Origin: Pontibacter roseus DSM 17521
GTDB taxonomy: Bacteria; Bacteroidota; Bacteroidia; Cytophagales; Hymenobacteraceae
NCBI RefSeq assembly: GCF_000373265.1
Contig: NZ_KB890762.1
Location: forward strand, 429,705 to 493,704
DNA: 64,000 bases
Direction: 5' to 3'
A program made the translations under genes and the position numbers. Shown here piece by piece: positions 7,971-16,561 of this stretch; position 1 is the first letter of the stretch, and every line of letters begins with the position of its first letter. Below the pieces are notes generated by a model that saw only the letters and a program-made list of their open reading frames with translations, searched no databases and was not told where the DNA came from.

Positions 7971-8466
7971 ATGCCCTTTTTCCAAGCTCCACCACCTGCA
8001 GGTCCCGCACCTGCCCCTCGGCAATGGCAAAACGCACCATGGTTCTAATCTTGTGGAAGCCATGCCTGCCTGCCGCGCCTGGGTTGATGTGCAGGAGGTT
8101 GTTCAGGTTTTTGTCCGTCATGACTTTGAGGATGTGCGAGTGCCCCGTGATGTAGAGTTTCGGCGGGTCTGACTTAATCTCCTCCCGTACATCCGGGTGG
8201 TACTTACCGGGGTAGCCTCCGATGTGGGTCATCATCACGTCCAAGCCATTAGCCTCAAAACGCAGCACCTTCGGGTATAACTGCCGGATGTCTTGACCGT
8301 CTATGTTGCCATACACGCCCCGGAGCGGTGCCACCTGGCTCAGCCTCTCCGATACCTGAGCCGTCCCGAAATCACCCGCATGCCATATCTCATCACTGCC
8401 CTCTAACAGGCGCAGTATCTGGTCGTTCAGGTAGTCGTGGGTGTCGGAGAGGAGGCCTATCTTCAT
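7969..8466 (-). CDS. YfcE/MJ0936-type metallophosphoesterase
   Basis: A 165-residue calcineurin-like phosphoesterase. The metal-binding motifs appear in order: GLLSDTHDY (DxH, residues 4-12), HAGDFG (GD, near 30), GNIDGQ (GNxD, near 53), MTHIGGYPG (near 79) and TGHSHI (GHxH, near 107). Small enzymes of this family hydrolyse phosphodiesters or phosphomonoesters with Mn or Ni; the physiological substrate is unknown. The stop of pyrE is two bases from its start, so the two are almost certainly one operon. Confidence 0.9.
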   Translation of the reverse strand: MKIGLLSDTHDYLNDQILRLLEGSDEIWHAGDFGTAQVSERLSQVAPLRGVYGNIDGQDIRQLYPKVLRFEANGLDVMMTHIGGYPGKYHPDVREEIKSDPPKLYITGHSHILKVMTDKNLNNLLHINPGAAGRHGFHKIRTMVRFAIAEGQVRDLQVVELGKRA

Positions 8467-8468
8467 CG

Positions 8469-9107
8469 CTATACCTTCCAGGTGGCCGGTGATTTACGCC
8501 ATTCAGAAAGCGTCTGCATGGCGGCTTCCGGTATGTAGCCATTCTGGATGGCCGCCTCTGTCAGCGCCTGGTAATTGCTGAGGCAGTGCAAGGCTATACC
8601 TGCTTCTTTGAAGTTTGCTTCGGCCACCGAAAAGCCATACGTGAAGATAGCGGCCATACCTATCACGTTGCCTCCAGCTGAACGCACGGCCTCCGCCGCC
8701 TTCAGCGAGCTGCCGCCCGTCGATATCAAGTCTTCTACCATCACCACCTTCTGGCCTGGCACCAGCTTGCCTTCTATCTGGTTGGCCATGCCGTGGCTTT
8801 TAGGCTGCGGCCGTACGTACAGGAAGGGCATCTCCAGCTGGTCGGCTACCAATGCGCCCTGCGCTATACCTGCGGTGGCTACACCGGCTATCGCCTCTGC
8901 TTCCGGGAAGTTCTGCTTCACCATTTCTGCCAACTGCTGCTTGATGTAGCTGCGTATATACGGGAAGGATAGCGTGACGCGGTTGTCGCAGTAAATGGGT
9001 GAGTTCCAGCCGGAACTCCAGCGGAAGGGTTGTTCCGGTCTCAGTTTCACAGCCTCTGTCTCCAGCAGGAAAGAGGCCACCTGGTGTGCTATTGTCGTAG
9101 AATCCAT
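8469..9107 (-). CDS. pyrE: orotate phosphoribosyltransferase
   Basis: A 212-residue type I phosphoribosyltransferase of UMP synthesis, converting orotate and PRPP to OMP. The PRPP-binding loop is VMVEDLISTGGSSLKA (about residues 121-136), and the orotate-side catalytic loop contains YVRPQPKSHG near residue 97. Length and motifs are normal. The final codons AAG GTA TAG are formed by a copy of the dispersed AGGTATAG octamer at 8469-8476. It is the first gene of a two-gene operon with the phosphoesterase. Confidence 0.95.
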   Translation of the reverse strand: MDSTTIAHQVASFLLETEAVKLRPEQPFRWSSGWNSPIYCDNRVTLSFPYIRSYIKQQLAEMVKQNFPEAEAIAGVATAGIAQGALVADQLEMPFLYVRPQPKSHGMANQIEGKLVPGQKVVMVEDLISTGGSSLKAAEAVRSAGGNVIGMAAIFTYGFSVAEANFKEAGIALHCLSNYQALTEAAIQNGYIPEAAMQTLSEWRKSPATWKV

Positions 9108-9217
9108 GAGCCGAATTTACAGAATTATTTTAGCCTTTTTGCGCCACAGGAGCTTCTTTCGAGTGAAATATTGATTCATTTGTGTAAATTTCAAGCTGTT
9201 AAACCAGCACGATACCC

Positions 9218-9898
9218 ATGAACGTTTTCATAAACGATATCCCGCTTATCCTGAAGAAATCAAACGAGAAGGTATACCGTCACCATTATGACCTGGTGCT
9301 GGACGCCGAGGACCATTTTTCGTCCAAGGATTTGGTGGGGGATGTGATGATTAAACGGGCGGACACATTGCTCATTGATAGGATTGTGCGCCTGATGGAG
9401 GTAAAGAAGCTCAAGAAGCTCAAGTCACTGACCCTAGTGACCAACAAAAAAAAGCAGCTGATTGAGCACCTCAAAGACCAGTTCAAGATTGTGAAGGCCG
9501 CAGGTGGCCTGGTCCTGAAAGAAGGAAAAATCCTGATGATGTACCGCCTTGGCGTGTGGGACCTGCCCAAAGGAAAACTGGACAAAGGCGAGAAGACCGT
9601 AGAAGGTGCGCTACGGGAAGTGGAGGAGGAGTGCAACATCAAGGTGCATGTGCTGGAAAAACTGCCAAAAACCTGGCACTCCTATGCGTTCAAAGGCAAA
9701 AAAATCCTGAAGAAGACCAGCTGGTTCTTAATGGAATGCACTGATGACAGCCTTATGAAGCCACAGGCGGAGGAATTTATAGAGGAGGTACGCTGGATGA
9801 CACCGGAGGAGGTGCTGGAAGTGCTTCCAAAAGCCTATACCTCCATTGCCTTTATTGTGCGGGAATATCTCCAATCTCTGAAATCCGGAAAGGTATAA
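9218..9898 (+). CDS. Nudix hydrolase with N-terminal extension
   Basis: A 226-residue protein. The Nudix domain covers about residues 90-215. Its box starts GKLDKGE and continues to REVEEECNI, so the Gly near the end of the classic REUXEEXGU signature is Asn. The catalytic Glu residues are kept. Residues 1-85 form an extension rich in Lys and Leu (KKLKKLKSLTLVTNKKK). Nudix enzymes cleave nucleoside-diphosphate-linked compounds; the substrate is not evident. Its final 47 bases overlap the convergent coaD gene, and the octamer supplies its last codons (AAG GTA TAA). Confidence 0.85.
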   Translation: MNVFINDIPLILKKSNEKVYRHHYDLVLDAEDHFSSKDLVGDVMIKRADTLLIDRIVRLMEVKKLKKLKSLTLVTNKKKQLIEHLKDQFKIVKAAGGLVLKEGKILMMYRLGVWDLPKGKLDKGEKTVEGALREVEEECNIKVHVLEKLPKTWHSYAFKGKKILKKTSWFLMECTDDSLMKPQAEEFIEEVRWMTPEEVLEVLPKAYTSIAFIVREYLQSLKSGKV

Positions 9899-10331
9899 AG
9901 TCATCCACATTACCTCCGAAGCGGTGAATCTCCCGGATGATGGAGGAACTGATGGCCGCCAGGGCCGGTGAGGTAATGAGGAAGACTGTCTCCAGTTCTT
10001 TGTTGATGTGCCGGTTCGCCTGCGCGATAGTGTTCTCATACTCAAAATCGGTGGTGTTGCGCAGGCCGCGCAGCAGGAAGTTGGCCCCCACCTCCCGGGC
10101 AAACTCAGCTGTCAACCCTTTATAAGACTGCGCCGTGATGTTCGGCTGGTCTTTGAATAGCTTCCCTATCACCTCAATCATCCTATCCACAGGCACGTAG
10201 CGCTGCTTGCTGCTGTTGTTGCCAATCGCTATAACTATCTCATCGAACATGCGGGCTCCTCGCAACACCACATCCAAATGCCCATTGGTGAACGGGTCAA
10301 AAGAGCCTGGGAAAATAGCGATTCGTTTCAT
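9852..10331 (-). CDS. coaD: pantetheine-phosphate adenylyltransferase
   Basis: A 159-residue nucleotidyltransferase of coenzyme A synthesis, transferring AMP from ATP to 4'-phosphopantetheine. The HIGH-like motif is GSFDPFTNGHLDV (residues 9-21), RGLRNTTDFEYE (near 88) is the substrate and hexamer region, and SSSIIREI (near 127) is the ISSTxxR-type motif. Length is typical. It overlaps the 3' end of the convergent Nudix gene by 47 bases. In many Bacteroidota the next gene upstream is a DUF3822 gene, as here. Confidence 0.96.
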   Translation of the reverse strand: MKRIAIFPGSFDPFTNGHLDVVLRGARMFDEIVIAIGNNSSKQRYVPVDRMIEVIGKLFKDQPNITAQSYKGLTAEFAREVGANFLLRGLRNTTDFEYENTIAQANRHINKELETVFLITSPALAAISSSIIREIHRFGGNVDDFIPFRISEIGDIPAQ

Positions 10332-10334
10332 ATT

Positions 10335-10473
10335 AATTTTGAATGAGTGACTGAGCGAATGGGTGAATTATTATTTGATGATTCGTGGTGCGTATACTGG
10401 TCCTGTACGAGCCTCGGGTGAGTGAAACAGGTTTCTATTATAGTTGTTTCCTATGATTCACTCATTCAAAATT
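10335..10473. repeat. short element with perfect 16-bp terminal inverted repeats
   Basis: AATTTTGAATGAGTGA at 10335-10350 is repeated as an exact reverse complement at 10458-10473. The 139-bp interval fills the gap between coaD and the DUF3822 gene. Its left arm continues as a degenerate series of GAAT/GAGTGA-like units. No open frame is inside. It could be a MITE-like or intergenic palindromic element. Confidence 0.6.
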
Positions 10474-10484
10474 TAACATTGGGT

Positions 10485-11411
10485 TTATTCACAGAAGTGC
10501 ATGCTGTAGAGCTCAAAATACCGGTGCTCAAACATGTCATCGAATTTGTAGCTGTAGGAAATGTCAGCCGGTTTTTTGCCTAACCGTACCTGCCGGATAT
10601 ACTTCTTAAGGATGTTGAAGAGGCTGGAATCGTGGGTGATGTCTCCCCACGCGGTAATGGTTTCCTGCTCCGGATTCATCTTCTGTTCCTGCATCACAAA
10701 GATGATGTAATAGATGAAGTCTTCAGGGCTAAGGTAGTGAAACACATTGCAGAACTGCAGCCCTCCCTCGCTTACCACCACGATGGTAACATAATTCCGC
10801 TCCACGAAAATGTACATACTGTGGCCGGCTGTGCGCTCAGCCTGGTGCAGCTTGCTCTTGATGAGGGCGCTGGTCTGGTGCAGAAACTGCACGCTCCGCT
10901 CCGGGTATAGACTCTGCGCCATCCGGTAGAGCACACCGTCAATCGCAAAGATGTTGACCGCCTCCAGACTGGTATGTCGGTAAATGAGCGTCACTTCCTG
11001 CTGGGAGTTGAGATCGCTGTGCAAACGCAGGTAGTCCTCCTGGTGGGCTGGGTCAAAGAGCGTTTCCGGTACGAGTGTGAAGTGCTGATTGCTCACGCTG
11101 ATGCGCACGTTCAGCCAGCGCTGCTCCTGCAGAATGGGACTTTGGTCCGCAATAAGGGTAAGTTGCTCGGCCACTTGTAGGGGCGTGAAAACCGATATCA
11201 GTTCATAATCTTCCAGTACCACGAACTTGTTCCGCTCCACATCCACCACGGCAAAGCGCACGGCCTTGGAACTGATGGAAATGTACAGATTGCAGTTACC
11301 TGCCTGGGCTAGCCGGAAGGCCTCGTCCTGTATCTGGTAAGAAAGTTGGAAGTGCGTGTTGGTTGTTTCCAATGTGTGAAGCCTGGAGTGGTGGCGTGAT
11401 GTACTATGCAA
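10485..11411 (-). CDS. DUF3822 family protein
   Basis: A protein of up to 308 residues matching DUF3822, a Bacteroidota-specific family with a predicted actin/ASKHA-like fold. Visible stretches include NCNLYISISSKAVRFAVVD near residue 39 and SMYIFVERNYVTIVVV near residue 198, both fitting repeated ribonuclease-H-like lobes. No ATG occurs at the 5' end. The possible starts are TTG at 11411 or TTG at 11372, so the N-terminus is uncertain. Function is unknown; the gene is commonly found near coaD and sometimes rsmD. Confidence 0.78.
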   Translation of the reverse strand: MHSTSRHHSRLHTLETTNTHFQLSYQIQDEAFRLAQAGNCNLYISISSKAVRFAVVDVERNKFVVLEDYELISVFTPLQVAEQLTLIADQSPILQEQRWLNVRISVSNQHFTLVPETLFDPAHQEDYLRLHSDLNSQQEVTLIYRHTSLEAVNIFAIDGVLYRMAQSLYPERSVQFLHQTSALIKSKLHQAERTAGHSMYIFVERNYVTIVVVSEGGLQFCNVFHYLSPEDFIYYIIFVMQEQKMNPEQETITAWGDITHDSSLFNILKKYIRQVRLGKKPADISYSYKFDDMFEHRYFELYSMHFCE

Positions 11412-11450
11412 GTATAAAAAAAATATAGCAATAACACAGTATAGCTGTGT

Positions 11451-11936
11451 TTACTTGAGGAAATGATGAGGCATACCCAGCAGGTCATCGAGCGAGAACA
11501 GGTAGTGCAGCACCCGGTGCTTGTCCGGGAGAGGCAGCTCTCTTATCTCCTCCAGTGGTAGAAAGACCACCTCCTCTATCAGTTGCTGGTCGGCAGTTGC
11601 CTCCGGGTCAGTGCCTGTCATCAGGCTTCCTCCGGTTATAACCACCTCAAAGAAGAGCTCCACCGCCTGCAGCGGGTGCTGCTTGAACTCGTTCACAAAT
11701 AGGAAGCGCCTGACCTCTACCTGCAGCCCAGTCTCTTCTAAAACTTCCCGTTTCAGGCATTCCTCCACCGTCTCTCCAAACTGGAGCCCGCCGCCAGGGG
11801 GCATCCAAAAGGCCTTGTTCTGGACCGTGGCCTGGTGTCGCACCAGCAGCAACTTGTCGTCTTTTATGCAGATGCCGCAGACGCGTAGCCGCACTTTATC
11901 GGTATAGAGGGCAACGTTGGGATTGAGCGTGTTCAT
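11451..11936 (-). CDS. Nudix hydrolase
   Basis: A 161-residue Nudix protein with a complete box near residues 47-69: GGGLQFGETVEECLKREV, then LEETGLQV. The N-terminal strand VRLRVCGICIKDDKLLLVRH is typical of the domain. It probably sanitises or recycles a nucleotide derivative, but the substrate class cannot be told from these motifs. It diverges from the thioesterase gene with only 37 bases between start codons, so both promoters must overlap in or near the genes. It is unrelated in detail to the Nudix protein at 9218. Confidence 0.9.
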   Translation of the reverse strand: MNTLNPNVALYTDKVRLRVCGICIKDDKLLLVRHQATVQNKAFWMPPGGGLQFGETVEECLKREVLEETGLQVEVRRFLFVNEFKQHPLQAVELFFEVVITGGSLMTGTDPEATADQQLIEEVVFLPLEEIRELPLPDKHRVLHYLFSLDDLLGMPHHFLK

Positions 11937-11973
11937 GTTTGCTATAGCGGGGTATTGGTGGTAAATTTACAAA

Positions 11974-12441
11974 ATGATTCAAACGTACAACCCCGATTTC
12001 AAGTCGGATATTGTAGAGAAGCTGGAGCGCCAGGAGTTCATGAAGCTGATGGGCTTCCAGGTGACTAGCATTGAAGTAGGCAGGGTAGAAGGGGAGCTCC
12101 TTTTGGAGCAGCGGCACAAGCAGCACAAAGGCTTCGCCCATGGTGGCGTCATCGCCACATTGGCTGATATTGTGGCTGGCTTTGCTGCGGTAAGTCTGGT
12201 GCCTAAAGACCACCACGTGGTGACAGCTGAAATCAAGGTGTCGTATTTCCATCCGGGTGTAGGCGACAAAATGTTGGCAAAGGGGTACGTTATCAAGCAG
12301 GGGCGCAAACTCAACTTTTGCGAGGCGGAGGTATACGTGGTAAAAGGGGAGGAGGAGCCGCTGCTGATAGCCAAGGCCACTACTTCTATGGCTACCATCA
12401 CCCCAGAGGACATTGCCAGGAGGATGAGCAGCGCCTCCTAA
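11974..12441 (+). CDS. PaaI/YiaI-type hotdog-fold thioesterase
   Basis: A 155-residue single hotdog-domain protein. The central helix region reads HKGFAHGGVIATLADIVAGF (residues 50-69), matching the HGG...D motif of PaaI-family acyl-CoA thioesterases, where the Asp and Gly residues orient catalysis. The following strands VTAEIKVSYFHPG are typical. The likely reaction is hydrolysis of an acyl- or aryl-CoA, with unknown specificity. It stands between the divergent Nudix gene and the helicase gene. Confidence 0.85.
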   Translation: MIQTYNPDFKSDIVEKLERQEFMKLMGFQVTSIEVGRVEGELLLEQRHKQHKGFAHGGVIATLADIVAGFAAVSLVPKDHHVVTAEIKVSYFHPGVGDKMLAKGYVIKQGRKLNFCEAEVYVVKGEEEPLLIAKATTSMATITPEDIARRMSSAS

Positions 12442-12571
12442 GTCGATTTAATTGCTTAGCTCACTATGGTTTGTGTTGCTATACCTGTAGCAATGGTTGT
12501 TAAACAGGTATGGGGCACGATACTGCTGCTTGCATTCCTAATTAGTATTTCATAATTTTTAATACCACACA

Positions 12572-13978
12572 ATGCGCCCAGTAGAAGCATTGCGAAAAAG
12601 TTTTCCGTTTGAGGCTACAGAGGACCAGGCCAGGCTCTTTGCGAAGCTCGACGAGTTCATATTGAACAAGCAGGAGGAGAAATCTGTCTTCCTACTCAAG
12701 GGGTATGCCGGTACTGGAAAAACAACAGTAGTGACCTCCCTTGTCAAGATTCTGAACACATTTGGTTACAAATACGTGCTGTTGGCCCCTACCGGAAGGG
12801 CAGCGAAAGTAATGTCCTCATACAGCGGCAAGCCAGCGTTCACCATCCACAAGAAAATATACCGGCAAACTGCCAATCCCTATTCGGAAGGTCTGGCCTT
12901 CACGCGCCAGCCCAATAAATCAGAGAACACGTTTTATATTGTAGACGAGGCGTCCATGATATCCGACGAAAGCGGTTTTGGTGAAAACGGGCTGTTGCGG
13001 GACCTGCTGCAGTACGTGTTCGACAAGAAGAATAACAAGCTGCTGCTGATAGGTGACACGGCGCAGTTGCCCCCGGTCAACCAAGTGGTGAGCCCTTCGC
13101 TTGATGCGGCATACCTCAAACACAACTTCCGTTGCCAGGTGCAGGAGCTTGAACTGAAGCAGGTTATGCGCCAGGCTGAGGCATCAGGTATACTGATGAA
13201 CGCTACCAACCTACGCAACCAGCTCAAGAGTGAGAACCCTGAAATCAAGCTTGAAACGAAAGGGTGGCGCGACATCTACCGCATGACGGGGGAGAAACTG
13301 GAAGACGGGCTGCGATACGCCTACGACAAGTTCGGCATCGAGAACTCCATTGTGGTGTGCCGCTCCAACAAGACAGCCAACCTGTATAATCAGCACATTC
13401 GCCGGCAGATTTTCTTTTCGGAGGATGAGATAGGCGTGGGCGATTACCTGATGATTGTGCGCAACAATTACTTCTGGCTTCCAAAGGATTCCAACATCGG
13501 CTTCATGGCCAACGGTGACTTTGTCGAAATCACGAAAATCATCCGGGATGAGGAGATGTATGGCTTCCGCTTCGCTGACGTGCGCATCCGGTTTGTGGAC
13601 TACCCCGATGAGGAGGAGCAGGAAGTAAAGATTATGCTGGATACCCTCTATACGGATGCTCCCGCGCTTCCTGCCGACCAGAACAAGAAACTGTATGAAG
13701 GGGTGTTGCAGGACTACATGGACATCAAAAACAAGCGTGACCGGGCCAAAGAACTTAAAAAGAACCCTTACCTGAACGCTCTGCAGGTGAAATTCGCCTA
13801 CGCCCTCACCTGCCACAAGGCACAGGGCGGACAATGGAAAGCCGTGTTTGTGGACCAAGGATTCCTGAAGGACGACATGGTGAACGAAGAGTTTGCCCGC
13901 TGGCTTTATACCGCGCTTACACGTTCATCGGAAGAGCTGTTCCTGCTGAACTTTAACAAGCAACTGTTGGTTGATTAG
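12572..13978 (+). CDS. RecD-like ATP-dependent DNA helicase (superfamily 1)
   Basis: A 468-residue SF1B helicase. Walker A is GYAGTGKTT (about residues 44-52), motif Ia is LLAPTGRAAKV, motif II is YIVDEASMIS, and a UvrD_C_2-type C-terminus has YALTCHKAQGGQW and WLYTALTRSSEELF. It lacks the long N-terminal region of RecD2, so it resembles the short AAA/RecD-like helicases annotated widely in Bacteroidota. A role in DNA repair or replication-fork processing is likely. No RecB or RecC genes are nearby. Confidence 0.9.
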   Translation: MRPVEALRKSFPFEATEDQARLFAKLDEFILNKQEEKSVFLLKGYAGTGKTTVVTSLVKILNTFGYKYVLLAPTGRAAKVMSSYSGKPAFTIHKKIYRQTANPYSEGLAFTRQPNKSENTFYIVDEASMISDESGFGENGLLRDLLQYVFDKKNNKLLLIGDTAQLPPVNQVVSPSLDAAYLKHNFRCQVQELELKQVMRQAEASGILMNATNLRNQLKSENPEIKLETKGWRDIYRMTGEKLEDGLRYAYDKFGIENSIVVCRSNKTANLYNQHIRRQIFFSEDEIGVGDYLMIVRNNYFWLPKDSNIGFMANGDFVEITKIIRDEEMYGFRFADVRIRFVDYPDEEEQEVKIMLDTLYTDAPALPADQNKKLYEGVLQDYMDIKNKRDRAKELKKNPYLNALQVKFAYALTCHKAQGGQWKAVFVDQGFLKDDMVNEEFARWLYTALTRSSEELFLLNFNKQLLVD

Positions 13979-14056
13979 CATACGATAGAGCGTGTATAGC
14001 GCGTTCTATAACCAATCAGGAGCTATATCGTAGATTGAGAATATAACCCTAATCAT

Positions 14057-14506
14057 ATGAAAAAAATCATCTTATCGTTCGTATTTGCGGCCTTGGCGGC
14101 CAGTGGTGCCATGGCGCAACAACTTCCTGCCAAGCAGACTGCCGCGCCACAGGCACAGGCTAAGAATGGCCCTGCCATCTCGTTTGAGACCGCCGAGCAC
14201 AATTTCGGGGAGATTGCGCAGGGAGATGTGGTGGAGCATACCTTCAAGTTCACCAACACAGGCACACAGCCGCTTATAATTGAGCGCGTGGACGTTACCT
14301 GCGGCTGTACTACCCCCGCCTGGACGAAAGAACCGGTAATGCCTGGTAAGACTGGTTTTGTGACCGCCAAGTACAACAGCGCCGGCATACTGGGGCAGCA
14401 GAAAAAGGCGATTACCATCCACTCCAATGCGGCTGATGGTGCTGCCTATGTATACATCATGACGGACGTGAAAGAGAAAGCTACTTCCAGCGTGAAGACA
14501 CAATAA
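14057..14506 (+). CDS. secreted DUF1573 domain protein
   Basis: A 149-residue protein with a signal peptide (MKKIILSFVFAALAASGAMA). It then has a DUF1573 immunoglobulin-like domain: EHNFGEIAQGDVVEHTFKF, then VDVTCGCTTPAW and PGKTGFVTAKYN. The CGCT motif is a family hallmark. Such domains resemble HYDIN/ASPM-type modules and are found in the periplasm or at the cell surface in Bacteroidota; function is unknown. The gene is single and ends at a bidirectional terminator. Confidence 0.88.
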   Translation: MKKIILSFVFAALAASGAMAQQLPAKQTAAPQAQAKNGPAISFETAEHNFGEIAQGDVVEHTFKFTNTGTQPLIIERVDVTCGCTTPAWTKEPVMPGKTGFVTAKYNSAGILGQQKKAITIHSNAADGAAYVYIMTDVKEKATSSVKTQ

Positions 14507-14529
14507 GTTTTTTCCTACATTATTTAATA

Positions 14530-14561
14530 AAAAGGCCCTCTTGGTAACAGGAGGGCCTTTT
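14530..14561. terminator. bidirectional terminator
   Basis: The 11-bp stem AAAAGGCCCTC/GAGGGCCTTTT (14530-14540 with 14551-14561) lies between the converging DUF1573 and DUF423 genes, with A and T tracts on the two sides. Confidence 0.88.
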
Positions 14562-14582
14562 GAGTTTATGTGGTTCGAAAAT

Positions 14583-14960
14583 TTAGAGTGTCTTCAAGAT
14601 AGCATAGAACAAAGCAGCCCAGCCCACAATCAGCGCAGTGCCACCAATGGGTGTGATGGCGCCCAGCCACGTGATACCGGTGAGGCACAAGGTATAGAGC
14701 GAGCCAGAGAAAATAAGGATGCCGATGAAAAAAGCCCAGGCAGCTACCTGCAGCGCCGGGTGCTCCACCCGGAACAACAGCAGCCCTACCGCCAGCAAGG
14801 CCAGGGTATGGTACATCTGGTATTTGACAGCGGTTTCGAAGGTATCTACACGATTAGATGCTTGTAGCAAAGAGGAGAGGGCGTGTGCCCCAAAGGCTCC
14901 TATCATCACACTCAGCGCACCTAATGCACTGGCTATCAAAAGTATGGTTTTCTGTGTCAC
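14583..14960 (-). CDS. DUF423 membrane protein (YgdD-like)
   Basis: A 125-residue integral membrane protein with about four hydrophobic helices. The N-terminal LGALSVMIGAFGAHALSS (residues 13-30) is the family signature, followed by YQMYHTLALLAVGLL. Function is unknown across the family. The start is GTG at 14960. It shares the terminator with the convergent DUF1573 gene. Confidence 0.88.
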   Translation of the reverse strand: MTQKTILLIASALGALSVMIGAFGAHALSSLLQASNRVDTFETAVKYQMYHTLALLAVGLLLFRVEHPALQVAAWAFFIGILIFSGSLYTLCLTGITWLGAITPIGGTALIVGWAALFYAILKTL

Positions 14961-15017
14961 GTGGTAGAGTTATAATGTTGAGTTTCAACCTCCAATTTCA
15001 GACTTTAAATCCCAAAA

Positions 15018-15953
15018 TCATAATTCCTGAAACAGGTGTGGGTAATCCGTGATGATTCCATCCACGCCTTTCTGCTTCAGGCGCCGCATCTGCTCCAACT
15101 CGTTCACCGTCCAGGGGATTACTTTGATACCGCGTTCATGGCACACTCGCACCAGTTTCTGAGTCACCAGTTTATGATTGGGGCTGTAGATGTCCGGTAT
15201 AAAACCCAACGCCTCCAGATTCTTCTCGAGCCCTTTGCGGTTTTCCACCAGCAGCGAAGTCTTCACTGTGGGCCACTTCCCGTGAAGCACCTGCAGCGTG
15301 CGCGCATCAAAAGACTGGATAATGACCCAAGGCAATAGCTGCTTTTCCTCCAGAACAGTCATGAGCAGGTCGACGAACTCCGCAGGTTCAGGATGCAGCT
15401 TTCCGTCACCGGAAGGTTTCGACTTGGTTTCGATGTTGTAGTATACCTGGGGAAGCTGATGTTCCTGGAGATAAGCCTGAACCGAATCTATCACCTCAGA
15501 CAGCAGCGGCTTGTGTGTCTCTAGCTTCTGCTGCTGCGGAAACTTGTCATAATACTTGGAGCCTGCGTCGAATTGGCGGATGCTGTCATACTCCATCTGA
15601 TAGAGCACGTACTTCCGCCTGTGCATAAAGGGTATCTCAGTTCCATCGGGCAGCAGGTCATGCGCTGGGTTGATGTAGGGGTCATGGGAGAGCACGACTT
15701 TCTTGTCCTTGGTGATGTGGGTATCCATCTCCAACGTAGTCACGCCAAGCTCCAGCGCCTTAAGCATACCTGGAATAGTGTTCTCCGGCATCAACCCGCG
15801 GGCTCCTCGGTGTCCTTCCATGTCGAATGTCGGGAACTTGTTAGCCACGCTAGATACTTGTTTTGGCTGAGACATGAGTGGGAAATTAAGGGCGGACAGG
15901 CAGAGAAGCAGACCAAGAATTGCTGGTATAGAAGGTATGGCAAAGCAGGTCAT
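15018..15953 (-). CDS. exported glycerophosphodiester phosphodiesterase
   Basis: A 311-residue GDPD-family TIM-barrel enzyme with an N-terminal hydrophobic segment (about residues 9-28) indicating export. Catalytic elements are GHRGARGLMPENT (near 48), LEMDTHITKDKKVVLSHD (near 75) and a C-terminal WTVNELEQMRRL with GVDGIITDYP. The reaction releases glycerol-3-phosphate and an alcohol from deacylated phospholipids. All key residues (His, Glu, Asp, His) are seen. The gene appears monocistronic. Confidence 0.92.
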   Translation of the reverse strand: MTCFAIPSIPAILGLLLCLSALNFPLMSQPKQVSSVANKFPTFDMEGHRGARGLMPENTIPGMLKALELGVTTLEMDTHITKDKKVVLSHDPYINPAHDLLPDGTEIPFMHRRKYVLYQMEYDSIRQFDAGSKYYDKFPQQQKLETHKPLLSEVIDSVQAYLQEHQLPQVYYNIETKSKPSGDGKLHPEPAEFVDLLMTVLEEKQLLPWVIIQSFDARTLQVLHGKWPTVKTSLLVENRKGLEKNLEALGFIPDIYSPNHKLVTQKLVRVCHERGIKVIPWTVNELEQMRRLKQKGVDGIITDYPHLFQEL

Positions 15954-16072
15954 CCGGCTTCTTGTTGTGGTTTCCAGGTATAGGCACTACTTGAAGCTTA
16001 GGCAATCAACAAAACAACTCGCCAGCTATACCTGTGCGCATAGCTGTGCCTGATCATGATGCTGGCTTTGTC

Positions 16073-16522
16073 TTATTCGTCACCTTCGAGCGCTTCTGTC
16101 ACCTGCTCTTCAAACTCTTCCTGGCTGTCGTATTGCGTAAATTCAAGCGTTTTCCCTTTTTGCTTGAGTTCGTTTATTACATCTAGGGCTACGATGAGCG
16201 GCTCCATTTCGCGGCCTACCAGGCTGGCATCCCAATCGGGTCCGAGCAAAAGTTGGTCGCCGTACATGCCCACGCACCAGTTCTCCAGGAACTCAACCAG
16301 TGTGATGGAATCTGCTTGGTACTCGGCCCAATCGTCTTCGGCGCAGGCCTTGGCGCCTTCAGCATCTGACCAGAACAGGATGACCTCCGCATCTTCGTAT
16401 TCGCCGGAGCTGGAGGTAGCCCAGGTGTCATCGTGGGTCAGGCCCCAAACAGCGTCCTTCTCAACAATGTGCTGAATGAATTTTCGGTAATTGGCCTCCA
16501 TATTCCCATCTTTCTCTTGCAT
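16073..16522 (-). CDS. DUF2750 domain-containing protein
   Basis: A 149-residue acidic cytosolic protein. The segment AVWGLTHDDTWATSSSGE, then VILFWSDAEGAKAC, fits DUF2750, in which a short alpha/beta unit precedes WCVGMYGDQLLLGPDWD. Function of the family is unknown; some members are linked to immunity-protein-like SMI1 relatives, which is only a family-level hint. A second ATG at codon 8 (MEANYRK) could be the true start. Confidence 0.75.
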   Translation of the reverse strand: MQEKDGNMEANYRKFIQHIVEKDAVWGLTHDDTWATSSSGEYEDAEVILFWSDAEGAKACAEDDWAEYQADSITLVEFLENWCVGMYGDQLLLGPDWDASLVGREMEPLIVALDVINELKQKGKTLEFTQYDSQEEFEEQVTEALEGDE

Positions 16523-16561
16523 AATGCTCGTTGTTTAGTATGTAATCTTAGTTACGTGTTT

